Part shown: piece by piece, positions 10,980 to 23,448 of the stretch
Numbering within the stretch: the first letter of the stretch is position 1
Layout of the letters: every line of letters starts with the position of its first letter
From: Mastigias papua
Lineage: Eukaryota > Cnidaria > Scyphozoa > Rhizostomeae > Mastigiidae
Length of the DNA stretch: 64,000 bases
Assembly (NCBI GenBank): GCA_964019165.1
Contig: OZ025273.1
Span: forward strand, 17,404,992-17,468,991
Direction of reading: 5' to 3'
The notes under the pieces: model-generated
What the model was told of the DNA's origin: nothing
The model's input: only the letters and a program-made list of their open reading frames with translations
Database searches by the model: none
Position numbers and translations under genes: made by a program

Positions 10980-11667
10980 GGGGTCATTCATTTATAACTC
11001 TGGTTACCGGGGTGGGTTGGAATCTAGAAAATGATGAAAAGGGTTATGCCCCTTCCATTTTTATCCAAAAACGTTTCATACCCCATTGAGAAATAAGTAA
11101 TAAGTGTCACACCCCAGTTGATATCTAACCTATAAGAATTTCAGGGTAGATTTCTTTATTGCTACTTTTAAAGTAGCAGTTGCCACTTTCATCTACTTGA
11201 AAGGATCACCTATAAAAATTTGTTCTGCAAACTTACTTGTCTGGAAGTATTACAATAAACACCTTTTTGCAAAACATTGCAAATATCATTCCTTGTGGGA
11301 TTTCTGTGCATAAGGCATTGAAAAGTTTTCATGAAAAGTTGATTTATGCTTGAAACTTCATTTGAACATACAGCTGTGATGAATGCTAATAAGAGCACTA
11401 CCATTGCACAGTATGCCACAGAAAACTTACATCAGAGAAAAAATTGCTATTGGAGAAACTCTGACAAATAGATACATATAAGTAGAGTGATCATTAGACT
11501 TCTGCAAATCATTAAGCTGATTTTATTCAGATTTTCTCTTCAAAGGACTTCATACCCCTCCAAAATTCTCGGCAAAGTTTCATACCCCCAAGTGTCCTTG
11601 GTAAAGCTTTCATACCATCCCCAATTCTACCCCGCCCCGGTACCCAGAGTTATAATTGACTGACCCC
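10980..11667. mobile_element. Harbinger-type MITE with TTA duplication
   Basis: A 688-bp insert in the centre of the foldback element. The left end begins GGGGTCATTCATTTATAACT and the right end, read inward, GGGGTCAGTCAATTATAACT; the similarity continues through TCTGG(T/G)TACCGGGG. It is flanked by TTA at 10977-10979 and 11668-11670. The GGGGTCA terminus and TWA duplication are typical of PIF/Harbinger. It has no coding capacity. Confidence 0.8.
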
Positions 11668-11670
11668 TTA

Positions 11671-13289
11671 GAGTGAATGGATAAAATAATTTGGAGAATC
11701 ACACGGAGAATTATTCTGTTGACAAACTATCTTCTATCTAGTATGAAAGTTTGGCAAACATATTCATACAATTTGAAATATATCATTAACACAAGGGGTG
11801 AACAAGTGTTAATATGAATACTTCCAAGGCTGGAAACTTTAACAGCTTTTTGTTTCATTTTGCTTTAAAGCACTGATAACTAGGATTTACGCTCAAATCT
11901 TTGTTTCATCTTTGCTACTTGCAATATCTAATATGTGCAGCATCAGGAATTTGTTGTTAAATATGACGTTCTTCCAAGACTTACAAATTCACTGTAACTG
12001 TTTTCTTACACTAGTACTATGCATTACAAGGACAAAACATACAGTTTAGCAACCAGACATAAAATATAGCAGCCATTACGTCTGATTTACGTAGAGGCTT
12101 ATTTTCACGTGCGCTTGGAATATCTCTCCATACAATGCCCCTAATAACTTCTTTTCAAAATGAACTGAAGGATATAGTACTTCGCTACCATTTTACCAAT
12201 TGTAAGAGCTGTAGCTGTCATACATCTAAAGTAATGAACGTTGGAATGTTTCATCATTTCTTCAGATGGAAGGATTCCTCCGGACACATTCCTTACTTTA
12301 TCAAATAATGTGATGTGCTGGAATGATACTGAAAGCTGGGGTAAACCTCTGAAATGCTTTATTCCTCATGCACAGCTTTCCATAATTATCTCAGTTGATG
12401 GATTCGAAATCATTCCTACAGAGCTTCTATGAGAAGCCATGGGTACAATTACATTAATTGAACTAATCAATAACTTGAATGCCAATAGATGAAAGATGCC
12501 TCTTTTGCTCATTATTTTGGTTTTGCATTACAAAGTCCGCTATCTTCTAATTTTCCCTTGTACAAGAATTGTATAAAGGTGTAATGCATCCTTTGTCAAT
12601 GTGAAATTAGAAGTTCAGTCTCTCTCTCTTTCCCTGTCCCTTGTCTATTCGAATAACTATATTATTAAACTTGCTAACCATCAAAAAAATACAACGTTAC
12701 TTCACTCTGCAAATATCTGAGTGCTTTGATAGAACAAAGAGCACTCAAAAAATTGCAGCGTCTCTTAGCTGTGTAAATATTTGAGTGCTGTAATACTACA
12801 AGGGACTGTTTAAAAAGGTGCGCTTATTTTTACTGAAAATGAAGAACTGCTCTAATAAATCAATCCAAGTAGATTGGTAGGCTCTAATTCAGATTCTTTT
12901 ATACTTTCCAAAGCTCTTATCTCTTTTACAATATAATAAAACAACAACGATGTATATATGTATTCATTTACACTATGTACAAGTAGAGGACTGTATGTAT
13001 CTTCCAAATCCACGTTTATGTCGAAGGCTTATAATTCTGTAGAAATGGATTACTTAATAGAACTCTCTCTCTCAGATTTGTATAACTCCTTAGACTTTAG
13101 GCTCGCTTAAACTAATTTTATAGACTCTAGATTCACAAAGACTCCTTTCTTAGATTCTAGGTTCACAAGACTGCCCTCGTGGTTTTGGGTTGAGACATTT
13201 ACGTTCCTCTCAGACACACAATATCAATATACAAAGAAGTAGATATACTCAGGGGGTTCATACAATTCACAGTTTTTCTCACAAGGGAC
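11671..13289. other. Central region of the foldback element, no gene
   Basis: AT-rich and without a recognisable protein. Two isolated, degenerate copies of the repeat unit occur at about 12700-12790 in right-array orientation, suggesting the right array once extended inward. Confidence 0.5.
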
Positions 13290-14553
13290 ACTCAAACAAT
13301 TGTAGCGTTATTTCACTCTGCAAATATTTGAGTTCTGTGATAAAACACTGGGGCACTCAAAAAAATGCAACGTTATTTCACTCTGCAAATATTTGAGTGC
13401 TTTGATAAAACACTGGGGCACTCAAAACAATGCAACACTGTTTCACTCTGCAAATATTTGAGTGCTTTGATAAAACACGGGGCACTCAGAAAAATGCAAC
13501 GTTATTTCACTCTGCAAATATTTGAGTGCTTTGGTAAAACACTGGGGCACTCAACAAAATGCAACACTGTTTCACTCTGCAAATATTTGAGTGCTTTGAT
13601 AAAACACGGGGCACTCAAAAAATGCAACGTTATTTCACTCTGCAAATAGTTGAGTGCTTTGATAAAACACTGGGGCACTCAAAAATGTGCAACACTGTTT
13701 CACTCTGCAAATATTTGAGTGCTTTGATAAAACACGGGGCACTCAAAAAATGCAACGTTATTTCACTCTGCAAATATTTGAGTGCTTTGATAAAACACTG
13801 GGGCACTCAGAAAAGTGCAACGTTATTTCACTCTGCAAATATTTGAGTGCTTTGATAAAACACTGGGGCACTCAGAAAAGTGCAACGTTATTTCACTCTG
13901 CAAATATTTGAGTGCTTTGATAAAACACTGGGGCACTCAAAAAAATGCAACACTGTTTCACTCTGCAAATATTTGAGTGCTTTGATAAAACACGGGGCAC
14001 TCAAAAAATGCAACGTTATTTCACTCTGCAAATATTTGAGTGCTTTGATAAAACACTGGGGCACTCAGAAAAGTGCAACGTTATTTCACTCTGCAAATAT
14101 TTGAGTGCTTTGATAAAACACTGGGGCACTCAGAAAAGTGCAACGTTATTTCACTCTGCAAATATTTGAGTGCTTTGATAAAACACTGGGGCACTCAAAA
14201 AAATGCAACGTTATTTCACTCTGCAAATATATGAGTGCTTTGATAAAACACTGATAAAACACTGGGGCACTCAAAAAAATGCAACGTTATTTCACTCTGC
14301 AAATATTTGAGTGCTTTGATAAAACACTGATAAAACACTGGGGCACTCAAAAAAATGCAACGTTATTTCACTCTGCAAATATTTGAGTGCTTTGATAAAA
14401 CACTGATAAAACACTGGGGCAGTCAAAAAAATGCAAAGTTATTTCACTCTGCAAATATTTGAGTGCTTTGATAAAACACTGATAAAACACTGGGGCACTC
14501 AAAAAAATGCAACGTTATTTCACTCTGCAAATATTTGAGTGCTTTGATATACC
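13290..14553. repeat. Right array of 65-bp repeats, inverted relative to the left
   Basis: About 19 units of the same repeat on the opposite strand. The four outermost units are about 76 bp because GATAAAACACT is doubled, the same variation as in the outermost left unit. Units in the middle alternate between GTTATTTCAC and CTGTTTCAC subtypes in a regular pattern, indicating spread by unequal exchange of multi-unit blocks. Confidence 0.9.
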
Positions 14554-14657
14554 TATTGACGACCTGTGGGCTGAGTTTGACGTACTTGATGGTATGCGCA
14601 TGCGTAGACGCATGCACTCATTTTTTTGCAGGCACTCAATTTTACGCATTACACTAT

Positions 14658-16516
14658 CAAAACGTCTTGTATATGGTGTCAATTCAGCATTTGAACAATT
14701 CCAGACAATACGTGAACAAACGATAGCTGCCTGTACAGGCACAAGATCAATCTCGGATGATATCCTAATATGGGCTTCTAGTATTGATGAAATGGCTCAA
14801 CGTCTTGACACACTCTTCAAGAAGCTCCATGCAAAGAACGTCAAGATCAACCTAACTAAGTGTGTTTTTGGAACCACAAAATTAACTTTTGCTGGATACT
14901 GCTTAACAGACACTGGGACTCATCCAGATAGATCCAACGTAGATGCTGTAAATAACACAGCCACACCAACAAATGTCACTGAAGTAAGAAGTTTCTTAGG
15001 GTTAGTCAATTTTTGTTCCCAATTGATCAAAGGCTATGCAATACTAACAGAGCCATTAAGATAAATCACAAAGAAAGGATAGCCATTTGTATGGAAAGAA
15101 CAACATCAGAAGAGCTTCAACAAGTTAAAAGAATGTTTATAAGAAGCAGGTACTATGGCTTATTATCAACCAAATGCAGAAACTAAGGTTATAGTCGATG
15201 CATCACCGGTAGGACTCGGAGCAATCCTAACATAAAGACAAAAAGATGGATCATTTAAGCCAGTAGCATATGCATCACATGCACTAAGTTCCACAGAACA
15301 GAGATATTTACAAACAGAAAGGGAAGGCCTTGCTGCCTTCTGGGCAACACAGAAGTTTCATTATTACCTATATGATAGAGAATTCACAATAGTCACTGAC
15401 CAGAAGCCACTTGAAAAACTATTGTCATCCAGAGGTAGTCCTACACCAAGACTACAGAGATGGTTACTCAAAATGCAAGCATACAAGTATACCATTCAGC
15501 ATGAACCAGGACACACTAACACATCTGATGTTTTATCACGTTCTCCACTACCAGCAACAGACCAGCTAAGTAATGATACAGAACATTCTGTTAACTCACT
15601 AGTATATGATGCTATTCCTAAAGCAGTTACAATAGAAGAAATCCAGGAAACTCCCAGGAATGATGAATTACTCAGACAAGTAAAGAAGCACATTGAAACA
15701 GTGACTTGGCTGAAAGACCCAACATTCAAACCATATTACCATACGAGGAGAGACCTGTGGATATCAGATGATATCATACTAAAAGGCTCAAAGCCAGTCG
15801 TCCCTATAGCACTTGGAGAAAGAGTACTAAGTACTGCACACCAACACCATGTAGGGATTGTCAAAACAAAAGGACTAGTAAGAGACAAAGTTTGGTGGCC
15901 AGGAATAGACAAAGATGTAGAGCAAATGATCAAAGTATGTCACGCATGTCAAGTAACAGGTTCTGGGAAAGTTGATTTTTAACCACTTGAAACAACTAAA
16001 TTACCAGCTACAAACTGGCACACTGTAGCACTAGACATTCAAGGACCCTATCCAACCAAAGATTATTTAATAGCTCTAATAGATTACCGATCAAGATATC
16101 CAGTTGTAATATGAGTTCAGAGTGTCAACACTACAACCGTACTTAAAGCACTGGACCTGATTTTCTCTATGTTCGGGTATGTTCACCAAGTAGTTGCCGA
16201 CAATAGGAAACAGTTCATTTCTGATGAGTTCAAAAACCATTTGAAGCACAATGGCGTACAAGTCAGAAATGTAACACCTTACTCTCCATGGGTTAATGGA
16301 GAAGTTGAAAGGTTCAACAGATCTCTAAAGAAAGCAAATCAAGCAGCATATGCTGAGAATAAGGATTGGAGAGAAGAGCTCAACAAGTTTTTACTTCTCT
16401 ATAGAACAACACCTCATGAAATGACAGGCCAATGCCCAGCAACTGTATTTTTGGACGAAACATTAAGAACAATATTCCAGAATACATTCCTAAAGAGCCA
16501 CATGACACTGAATTAG
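14658..16516 (+). pseudogene. Gypsy-1 reverse transcriptase C-terminus, RNase H and integrase
   Basis: Reading resumes with KRLVYGVNSAFEQFQ and the polymerase active site (SDDILIW, both aspartates present), then the thumb (RSFLGLVNFCSQL), RNase H (VIVDASPVGLGAIL, ASHALSSTE, FTIVTDQKPLE), the integrase HHCC zinc finger (from HQHHVG to CHACQ) and the catalytic core (first Asp in ALDIQGPYP, second in VVADNRKQF, Glu in NGEVERFN). In-frame stops occur at about 15062, 15080, 15139, 15233, 15980 and 16112, and a frameshift near 16450 separates the tail. It would copy and integrate the element but is plainly dead. Confidence 0.9.
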
Positions 16517-17147
16517 ACAAGAGAGACAGAGAAATAAATGAGAAAATGAAAGATAGAGCAGATAAAGTACGAAAGTCAAATGTTACTGAAATTAAAGAAG
16601 GAGACACAGTCTTAGTAAAGAGTTTGTGGAAGAAACACGAATTATCACCTAACTGGTTGAATGAGAGATTCAAAGTTATAAAAGTTTACAAGAAAAGTGC
16701 ATTGATAGAGAATAAAGATGGAAACAACTATTACAGAAACAAAGTGGAACTGAAGATATACCATGAAAGAGAATTTGACAAAGAAAGACATTTCACATTA
16801 GAACAGGTACAGAACAAAGACCAAGATGACAAAAGTATGTATGAACTACTGATTGGGACTGAAGGAAATGTCACAGGATCAATAAGCTCAGAGCATAGGC
16901 TTAGCAGACCTAGCACAAGTCAAAACACTAGCTCTGTTGAAGAAAACAACAGTAATGCTAGAGAAAGCAATCTGCATAATTTATTTGACTATCAAGAGAA
17001 CAATCCACATGAAATTAGCCTGCAGAATGACATTGAAGTTATGGACAACAGAAGTCCAACTTTCATCCCGGATGAAACACCTATACAGATTCAAAGAACA
17101 GGACCAGAGAAGAAATTCCAAACAAAAAGACGTTACAAGAAGGGGTG
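16432..17147 (+). pseudogene. Gypsy-1 integrase tail with GPY/F-like domain
   Basis: An intact 238-codon frame that overlaps the end of the preceding one. It has a KRDREINEKMKDRADKVR helix, then EGDTVLVKSLWKKHELSPNW and the RFKVIKVYKKSALIE strand characteristic of the chromodomain-like GPY/F module, and a long polar tail. It belongs to the same Pol polyprotein, shifted out of frame. Confidence 0.8.
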
Positions 17148-17375
17148 AGTGGAAGAGACATGAAAAGTATACTTCTATATTCTTATATTATTGGACATTA
17201 TTGATATTTTTCATGCTTTACTGATTGATTCGAAGAAGTCTTCATTAGAAACTGGACTTCGGTTGCAGACTCCAAGAACACTTCTTGAAGAACCTTTCTA
17301 TTAGCAGTTTTGTCCATTATATTTTGCTACCTTTCTATTCTTAACCCAAGAGAACAATTGCAAGAAAAGGGAGAA

Positions 17376-17539
17376 TGTAGTATACTGTAATCAGTATAAC
17401 TTTTGTTAAGAGGCTCAGCCTCGTTTCTAAAAGCACCTTTGAGACTGGTAAAAAATATATGGCTGCCTAAGTTACCATGCTCTCTCATTGTACTTCTATA
17501 TCCAAGTAAATCTGATAATTCACATTGGAATACACGACA
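17376..17539 (+). repeat. 3' LTR of Gypsy-1
   Basis: Same length as the 5' LTR, beginning TGTAGTATAC and ending ACACGACA, followed by the CTTTG duplication. Confidence 0.95.
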
Positions 17540-17544
17540 CTTTG

Positions 17545-19209
<1,665 letters not shown>

Positions 19210-19259
<50 letters not shown>

Positions 19260-19402
19260 TGTATGTATGTATGTATGTGTGTATGTATGTATGTATGTAT
19301 GTATGTATGTATGTATGTATGTATGTATGTATGTATGTATGTATGTATGTATGTATGTATGTATGTATGTATGTATGTATGTATGTATGTATGTATGTAT
19401 GT
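19210..19402. repeat. (TA)n then (TATG)n microsatellite
   Basis: A short TA run, then about 43 copies of the tetranucleotide ATGT with one GTGT variant near 19279. It directly replaces the expected inner part of the BEL/Pao LTR. Confidence 0.95.
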
Positions 19403-19619
19403 TAATTTATATTATGGGTGTGGCTGAACTAGCTAATACTGCTGACCAATGACAGACCTTTACAATATACTCCCCCGAGTTTATTATGAAGTAATAAAAT
19501 TAAACAAGAAGACGATTACACTGTGCTATGAAGTGATAACTAAAGCTTAACAAGCATATGCAACTGCATATAAAATTGTCCATCTAGAGATATATAATAA
19601 ACTAGTTCAACCATAACCT

Positions 19620-20145
19620 CTAAGAAGTGTCTCTTCTACAAATCTCTCCTATTACTGCTGCTTTGCGTCTAGGCCTACTGTGTGGCTTAGCTGCTTGCTG
19701 TGAAGATGCTTGCACTGGTGGCTGCGCTTTTGCTCCTGCACGGTCTGTTAGCTGTGAATCGTGCAGTGGAGGCTGACTCCTTATCTCCATTGGAATTAAA
19801 TATTTCAATGATCTAGTCAGAATGGTCTTACCTTTTTCCTTTGATGTAACCTCTACTCTGGCAGATCTAAATGAACCATCTGGTCCAACAATCTGCTCCA
19901 CTACTTTGCATAGCTTCCAAAATGCTCGTTGCACCTGTTCATTTTCAACATGCAAATGTCGTTAATCTTAATAGAAGGATCTAACTGATTACTTTTCGGT
20001 TTGTATGCTTCTAAAAGGCTCAATAGGTATTCGTTTTTCCAGCGAGCGGTGAATGATGTTAATAATTTTCTATGACACTTAGCACATTTTGATACACTGT
20101 CATAAGTGTTCACAATTTCGAAGTATGACTGGTTTGGTTCACAAT
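19620..20145 (-). pseudogene. BEL/Pao DUF5641 tail
   Basis: Encodes the C-terminal part of a Pao polyprotein: WKNEYLLSLLEAYKP, then KVVEQIVGPDGSFRSARVEV, a run ending in a basic tail (RPRRKAAVIGE). Two frames are needed with a shift near 19925. Confidence 0.8.
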
Positions 20146-20878
20146 CTAAATTTCTTCCATTAATAAGTCGCGACGGTGTTGATGGATATGATTTACCTTC
20201 AGAATCGTCAAAATTCTGAAATACTCCTTAAGTCTTGGGGATCTGATCAATTTTCTGATGTCTTTTGCAGCAGATTTGTATGTTTTAGCGTTGTCACTTA
20301 TTATTGTCGACGGTAATCCCCTGCGTGCACAAAAATGACGAAAGGCACGAACAAACGATTCTACAGTTAATGACTCTACTAATTCTAAATGTACTGCTCT
20401 CGTACTCGCACACGTGAATAGACATACGTACGTTGTAACATTTTCATCGAGTACTGTATTTCCTTTAACAAACAGTAGACCAGCAAAATCTATACCCATG
20501 TGGGTGAAAGGTGCTCCTTCGTCCACACGAACTTGTGGTAGATCGGGCGAATATTTGGTTGTAAATGGAACACCTTTGAGTTTCTTACATACAATACACT
20601 TATGAATGACGCTTTTCATCTGTTCCCTCCCTCGTAGTATCCAATAGCGCTGACACACTAAGTTTAATGTATCCCTTATTCCTCCATGCAGCACTGTTTG
20701 ATGATATTCCTTAATTAGCAATTCAGAGTAATAATGCTTCGATGGGATAAGACCAGGTGTTTTTCCGGACTCAATGATTCTAGAGTTCCCTATGCGTGTT
20801 CTACAACGGAGAACGTTATCCTTGTCTAAGAATAGACTAAACTGATTAACGTATAACGGAAGTCTCTTTCTTTTCTTA
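20146..20878 (-). pseudogene. BEL/Pao integrase with catalytic Glu region deleted
   Basis: Reads from KKRKRLPLYVNQ through the HHCC zinc finger (HQTVLHGG ... CIVCKKLKG) and the catalytic core: first Asp in MGIDFAG, second in IISDNAKTY. After KEYFRIL the sequence jumps to a TPSRLINGRN motif that normally lies far downstream, so about 60-70 codons including the catalytic Glu are missing near 20190-20220. It is therefore inactive as an integrase. Confidence 0.82.
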
Positions 20879-21398
20879 CTATTCTAATAGCCCGCCAGAT
20901 GCCGGCATTCACTTTCAATTTAGCCTTGGAAAGACTAACGCCATTGCCCAGCTCAGTTGCATGGTCAGCATTTTCGATGAGCAAAGATCACAAAAGTTTG
21001 CATAGGATCACGGGAAGGTGACGTCATGGGCTTCTGCGATGGAACACGTTACCTTCAGCCTTGCAATGGTCAAATCGAAAACAATTGCAAGAAAACATTT
21101 TGCAAACAATGCTCGGAAACCTGCGCTAGGCTACAGGGCTGTAAGACAGATAATCGTAAAGACACAATGGTGGCTGCAAAGAACGTGGAATATCTCAGAG
21201 CACAAACATGATAAAAATCAAATCTCTTCGTAAGCCCTGAGTAGACCCCAAGATTGACCCTAGACAAAAATCTGAGGCTAATCGGAGCAAAACCCTGGGA
21301 GGAGATCTTCCCAATATGATTGACATCATGTGGTACAAAATGGAGGGTACCAATTGGTTGAATAACTCATTTGCATATAGGCGAACTAGTATGTATGA
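20879..21398 (-). mobile_element. Helitron D: 520-bp non-autonomous Helitron with a single 3' segment
   Basis: On the minus strand it begins TCATACATACTAG after G and ends with a hairpin (GCCGGCATCTGGCGGGC) and TATTAGAATAG before T. Removing it rejoins the BEL/Pao frame without loss (DES then KKRKR). Its first 250 bp are related to the 5' ends of Helitrons A, B and E, including GCATATAGG near the terminus and the ATATTCCAC motif; its last 260 bp match the 3' segment that is present twice, face to face, in A and B. It is the most diverged copy. Confidence 0.8.
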
Positions 21399-21985
21399 CT
21401 TTCATCATTAGACAACAAATACTTGATCTCGTTCTTAAAATATTCGTTTTGAATAAATTGAATAAGTTTCGTCTCTAGATACTTACATTCTGTGCCACTA
21501 ACAATTTCATCCTTAGTTAATTCCCTTTTACTTACAGACGATTTCACGTTTTCGATAAATCTCAAAACCAATGCAAATGATCTTACTAACCTCCCTTTAC
21601 TGCTACAACGCTCTAATTCAAGTATGTCTTTGATACTTACTCTTGTTTGAGTTACCATTGCGTGTGTAATTTCTGGCTGACTTTTCAGCTTTTCCGACAT
21701 TGCGTTTTCTATTTCCAATTCACTATTACCGGGGAATTCTGGCCACATTTCACAATTTTCTGTTAAAAATGCAGGACCCTCCCACCAGATAAGATTGTCT
21801 GCCAGACTGGTGTATTGCCCCCTTTGATGGCAAATCGGCTGGATGTGAAGGTCCAGGGCATTAGAACCAATGATCTCCATTTGACGTTTGCAATATCTGA
21901 TTGATATGATTACAAATATACTGTGTCCATGGTTTAACATTGCAGATCAAACTGAATACGAATCTGCCCAGTAATATGTATCAAC
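21399..21985 (-). pseudogene. BEL/Pao integrase N-terminal linker
   Basis: Contains the LADNLIWWEGPAFL motif typical of BEL/Pao elements between RNase H and integrase (usually preceded by NPAD), then a long helical linker ending NEIKYLLSNDES at the Helitron insertion. A frameshift near 21940 separates it from the RNase H part. Confidence 0.8.
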
Positions 21986-22444
21986 TTATTGATCATCGAT
22001 TTCGGACATTACAATAGCTTTGAGTGATGCAACTAATTTTGCCAGTAGGCACGCACCTAAGAGTTCTAATCTCGGAATACTCTGGGTTTTAACTGGACTA
22101 ACCTTAGCTTTAGAAGCAAGAAACTTAATGTCAACACTACCATCTGCGTATTCTATTCGAAGATAAACTACAGCCCCCTGTGCTCGTTCGCTGGCATCCG
22201 AGAATCCGTGTATTTCAACAGTTTTGACCGGAGCTTGTCTATCAAAAAGACACCTAGAAATCATAGCCTTATGTAATGAACGCAGCCCCTTGAGGAGAGT
22301 TTCATATCGTTGAAGATATGGTCCAGATAATGGTGCATTCCAATCTACCTTTTCTACGCAAAGCTGTTGGGACACAATCTTAAAATTAATAGTGTGTACA
22401 CTAAGGAATCCTAATGGATCGAAGATTTTAGCTATGATTCTCAA
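21986..22444 (-). pseudogene. BEL/Pao RNase H-like domain
   Basis: Starts with RIIAKIFDPLGFLS, the conserved junction after the Pao reverse transcriptase, and carries HGFSDASERAQGAVVYLR and FLASKAKVSPVKTQSIPRLE, the family's RNase H signatures. Open over its full length. Confidence 0.88.
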
Positions 22445-23448
22445 TACAGATCACTTGGTGGTGGGCAAAGATGTAGCAAATTCTACGATATTACTTAAGT
22501 CATATACGAATGTGTCCGAATGACTGTCCCAATTAATCACTGATACATTCGAATACCCTGATCCTATCGCGACTTCAGATTAGGTTTGATCATCTTCTTT
22601 CACAACATTCTTGTCATTTTCGTGAGGCTTCAAGTTACCCTGTTGTTGTTCAAGTTTAACTATTTCGTTGAGGGTTGATTTATCGTTTGATTGCCATTTC
22701 TTAAGTCGAAGCCTCCTTCCTGCATACTTGACTTAGCCCGTTTGTAAATTGCCAATGCTTCATCCGAACTTTTGACACTACAACTTAAATCATTGGCATA
22801 TAGCTTACTAAGAACCTTCACTACCTCGGGGCTTTCCTTGGCGTATTAAGAAACATGATGACGAATGGTTTTCCCTAGCATGGCAGGACTACATGTTAAA
22901 CCACAGAGAAGACGTCAATATCTATATTGTATGATTGTAGGATTACTCTTAGATATGTCATCATACCAAAAAAAACGTAATACATCTCTGTCCTTTTCGT
23001 TAATATCAATCTGTAGGAAAGCCTTTTCGATATCTGTGGTGATCGCGGTGGGGTGCGATCGGAAACGTGTCAGTGTATCAGAAAGTAGCGGCAAGTAGTT
23101 ACCACCGGTATCGAATCGATCATTAAGTGAAAGCACTTCCCTACTAGACTTAGCAGAGCCATCAAATACTATGGGGAGCTTTGTAGTCTCCCTATTGCCC
23201 CTTACTACGCCAAAATGACAAATATAATGGGCTCCTTCACAGTTAAGTTCTTCCTCTGGCACTCTTTCGATAACATGCGAGTTAAGCTGTTCACAAAAAC
23301 TTTCATCATACTCACACAAAAGCTCAGGCTTCGTTTTGAGCTGATCATATAATGAATTTAAACGATTACGGCAAAATTCTAAATCAGAGGGTAAAGGTTC
23401 ATTAATATCGCTTGTCCAAGGAAGACTTACCGAAAAGCGATCTTGTTT
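22445..23448 (-). pseudogene. BEL/Pao reverse transcriptase, damaged
   Basis: The first half is open (EFCRNRLNSLYDQLK, LPIVFDGSAKSS, TTDIEKAFLQIDI, LRFFWYDD). Beyond 22915 there are frameshifts and stops (for example TAA near 22845). The polymerase motif expected as YVDDL reads YANDL, so one catalytic aspartate has become asparagine. Confidence 0.85.

Larger units (their letters stand above)
9489..14653. mobile_element. Foldback-like element with inverted arrays of a 65-bp repeat
   Basis: Terminal inverted repeats begin TGTAATGCGTAAAATTGAG on both sides and match for about 115 bp before repeat arrays begin. The target duplication is CTAT (9485-9488 and 14654-14657); removing element plus one CTAT rejoins the Gypsy reverse transcriptase in frame. 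Inside each end is an array of a roughly 65-bp repeat: about 16 units on the left, 19 on the right, in opposite orientation. A central 2.5 kb has no recognisable transposase. TIRs of the form TGT...ACA with a 4-bp duplication resemble Ginger-type elements, but without a transposase the superfamily is inference; 'foldback' describes the structure. Confidence 0.85.
4815..17539 (+). mobile_element. Gypsy-1: complete, decayed Ty3/Gypsy LTR retrotransposon
   Basis: Both LTRs are present (4815-4978 and 17376-17539, 164 bp each), flanked by the 5-bp duplication CTTTG at 4810-4814 and 17540-17544. Domain order is gag, zinc knuckle, protease, reverse transcriptase, RNase H, integrase with a GPY/F-like tail, as in Gypsy elements. 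A candidate primer-binding site beginning TGGCGATGAG starts at 4984, five bases after the 5' LTR; a purine tract (AAGGGAGAA) precedes the 3' LTR. Two later transposons split it: 5768-8426 in gag and 9489-14653 in reverse transcriptase. Numerous stops and frameshifts show it cannot make its own proteins. Confidence 0.95.

Noticed and set aside
13190..14169. Several overlapping open frames in the foldback array repeating a CKYLSALIKHWGTQ-like phrase
   Set aside because: They are translations of the 65-bp repeat, occur in more than one frame, and change with repeat subtype; not genes.
9597..14553. Regular repeats of about 65 bp resembling a CRISPR array
   Set aside because: There are no unique spacers; the whole unit repeats, the arrays are inverted to each other, and the DNA is eukaryotic transposon sequence.
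15060..16115. Possible stop-codon readthrough or reassigned code, because many stops interrupt a recognisable Pol
   Set aside because: TAA, TAG and TGA all occur, mixed with frameshifts, and the Helitron and Harbinger genes in the same window use stops normally; this is ordinary decay.
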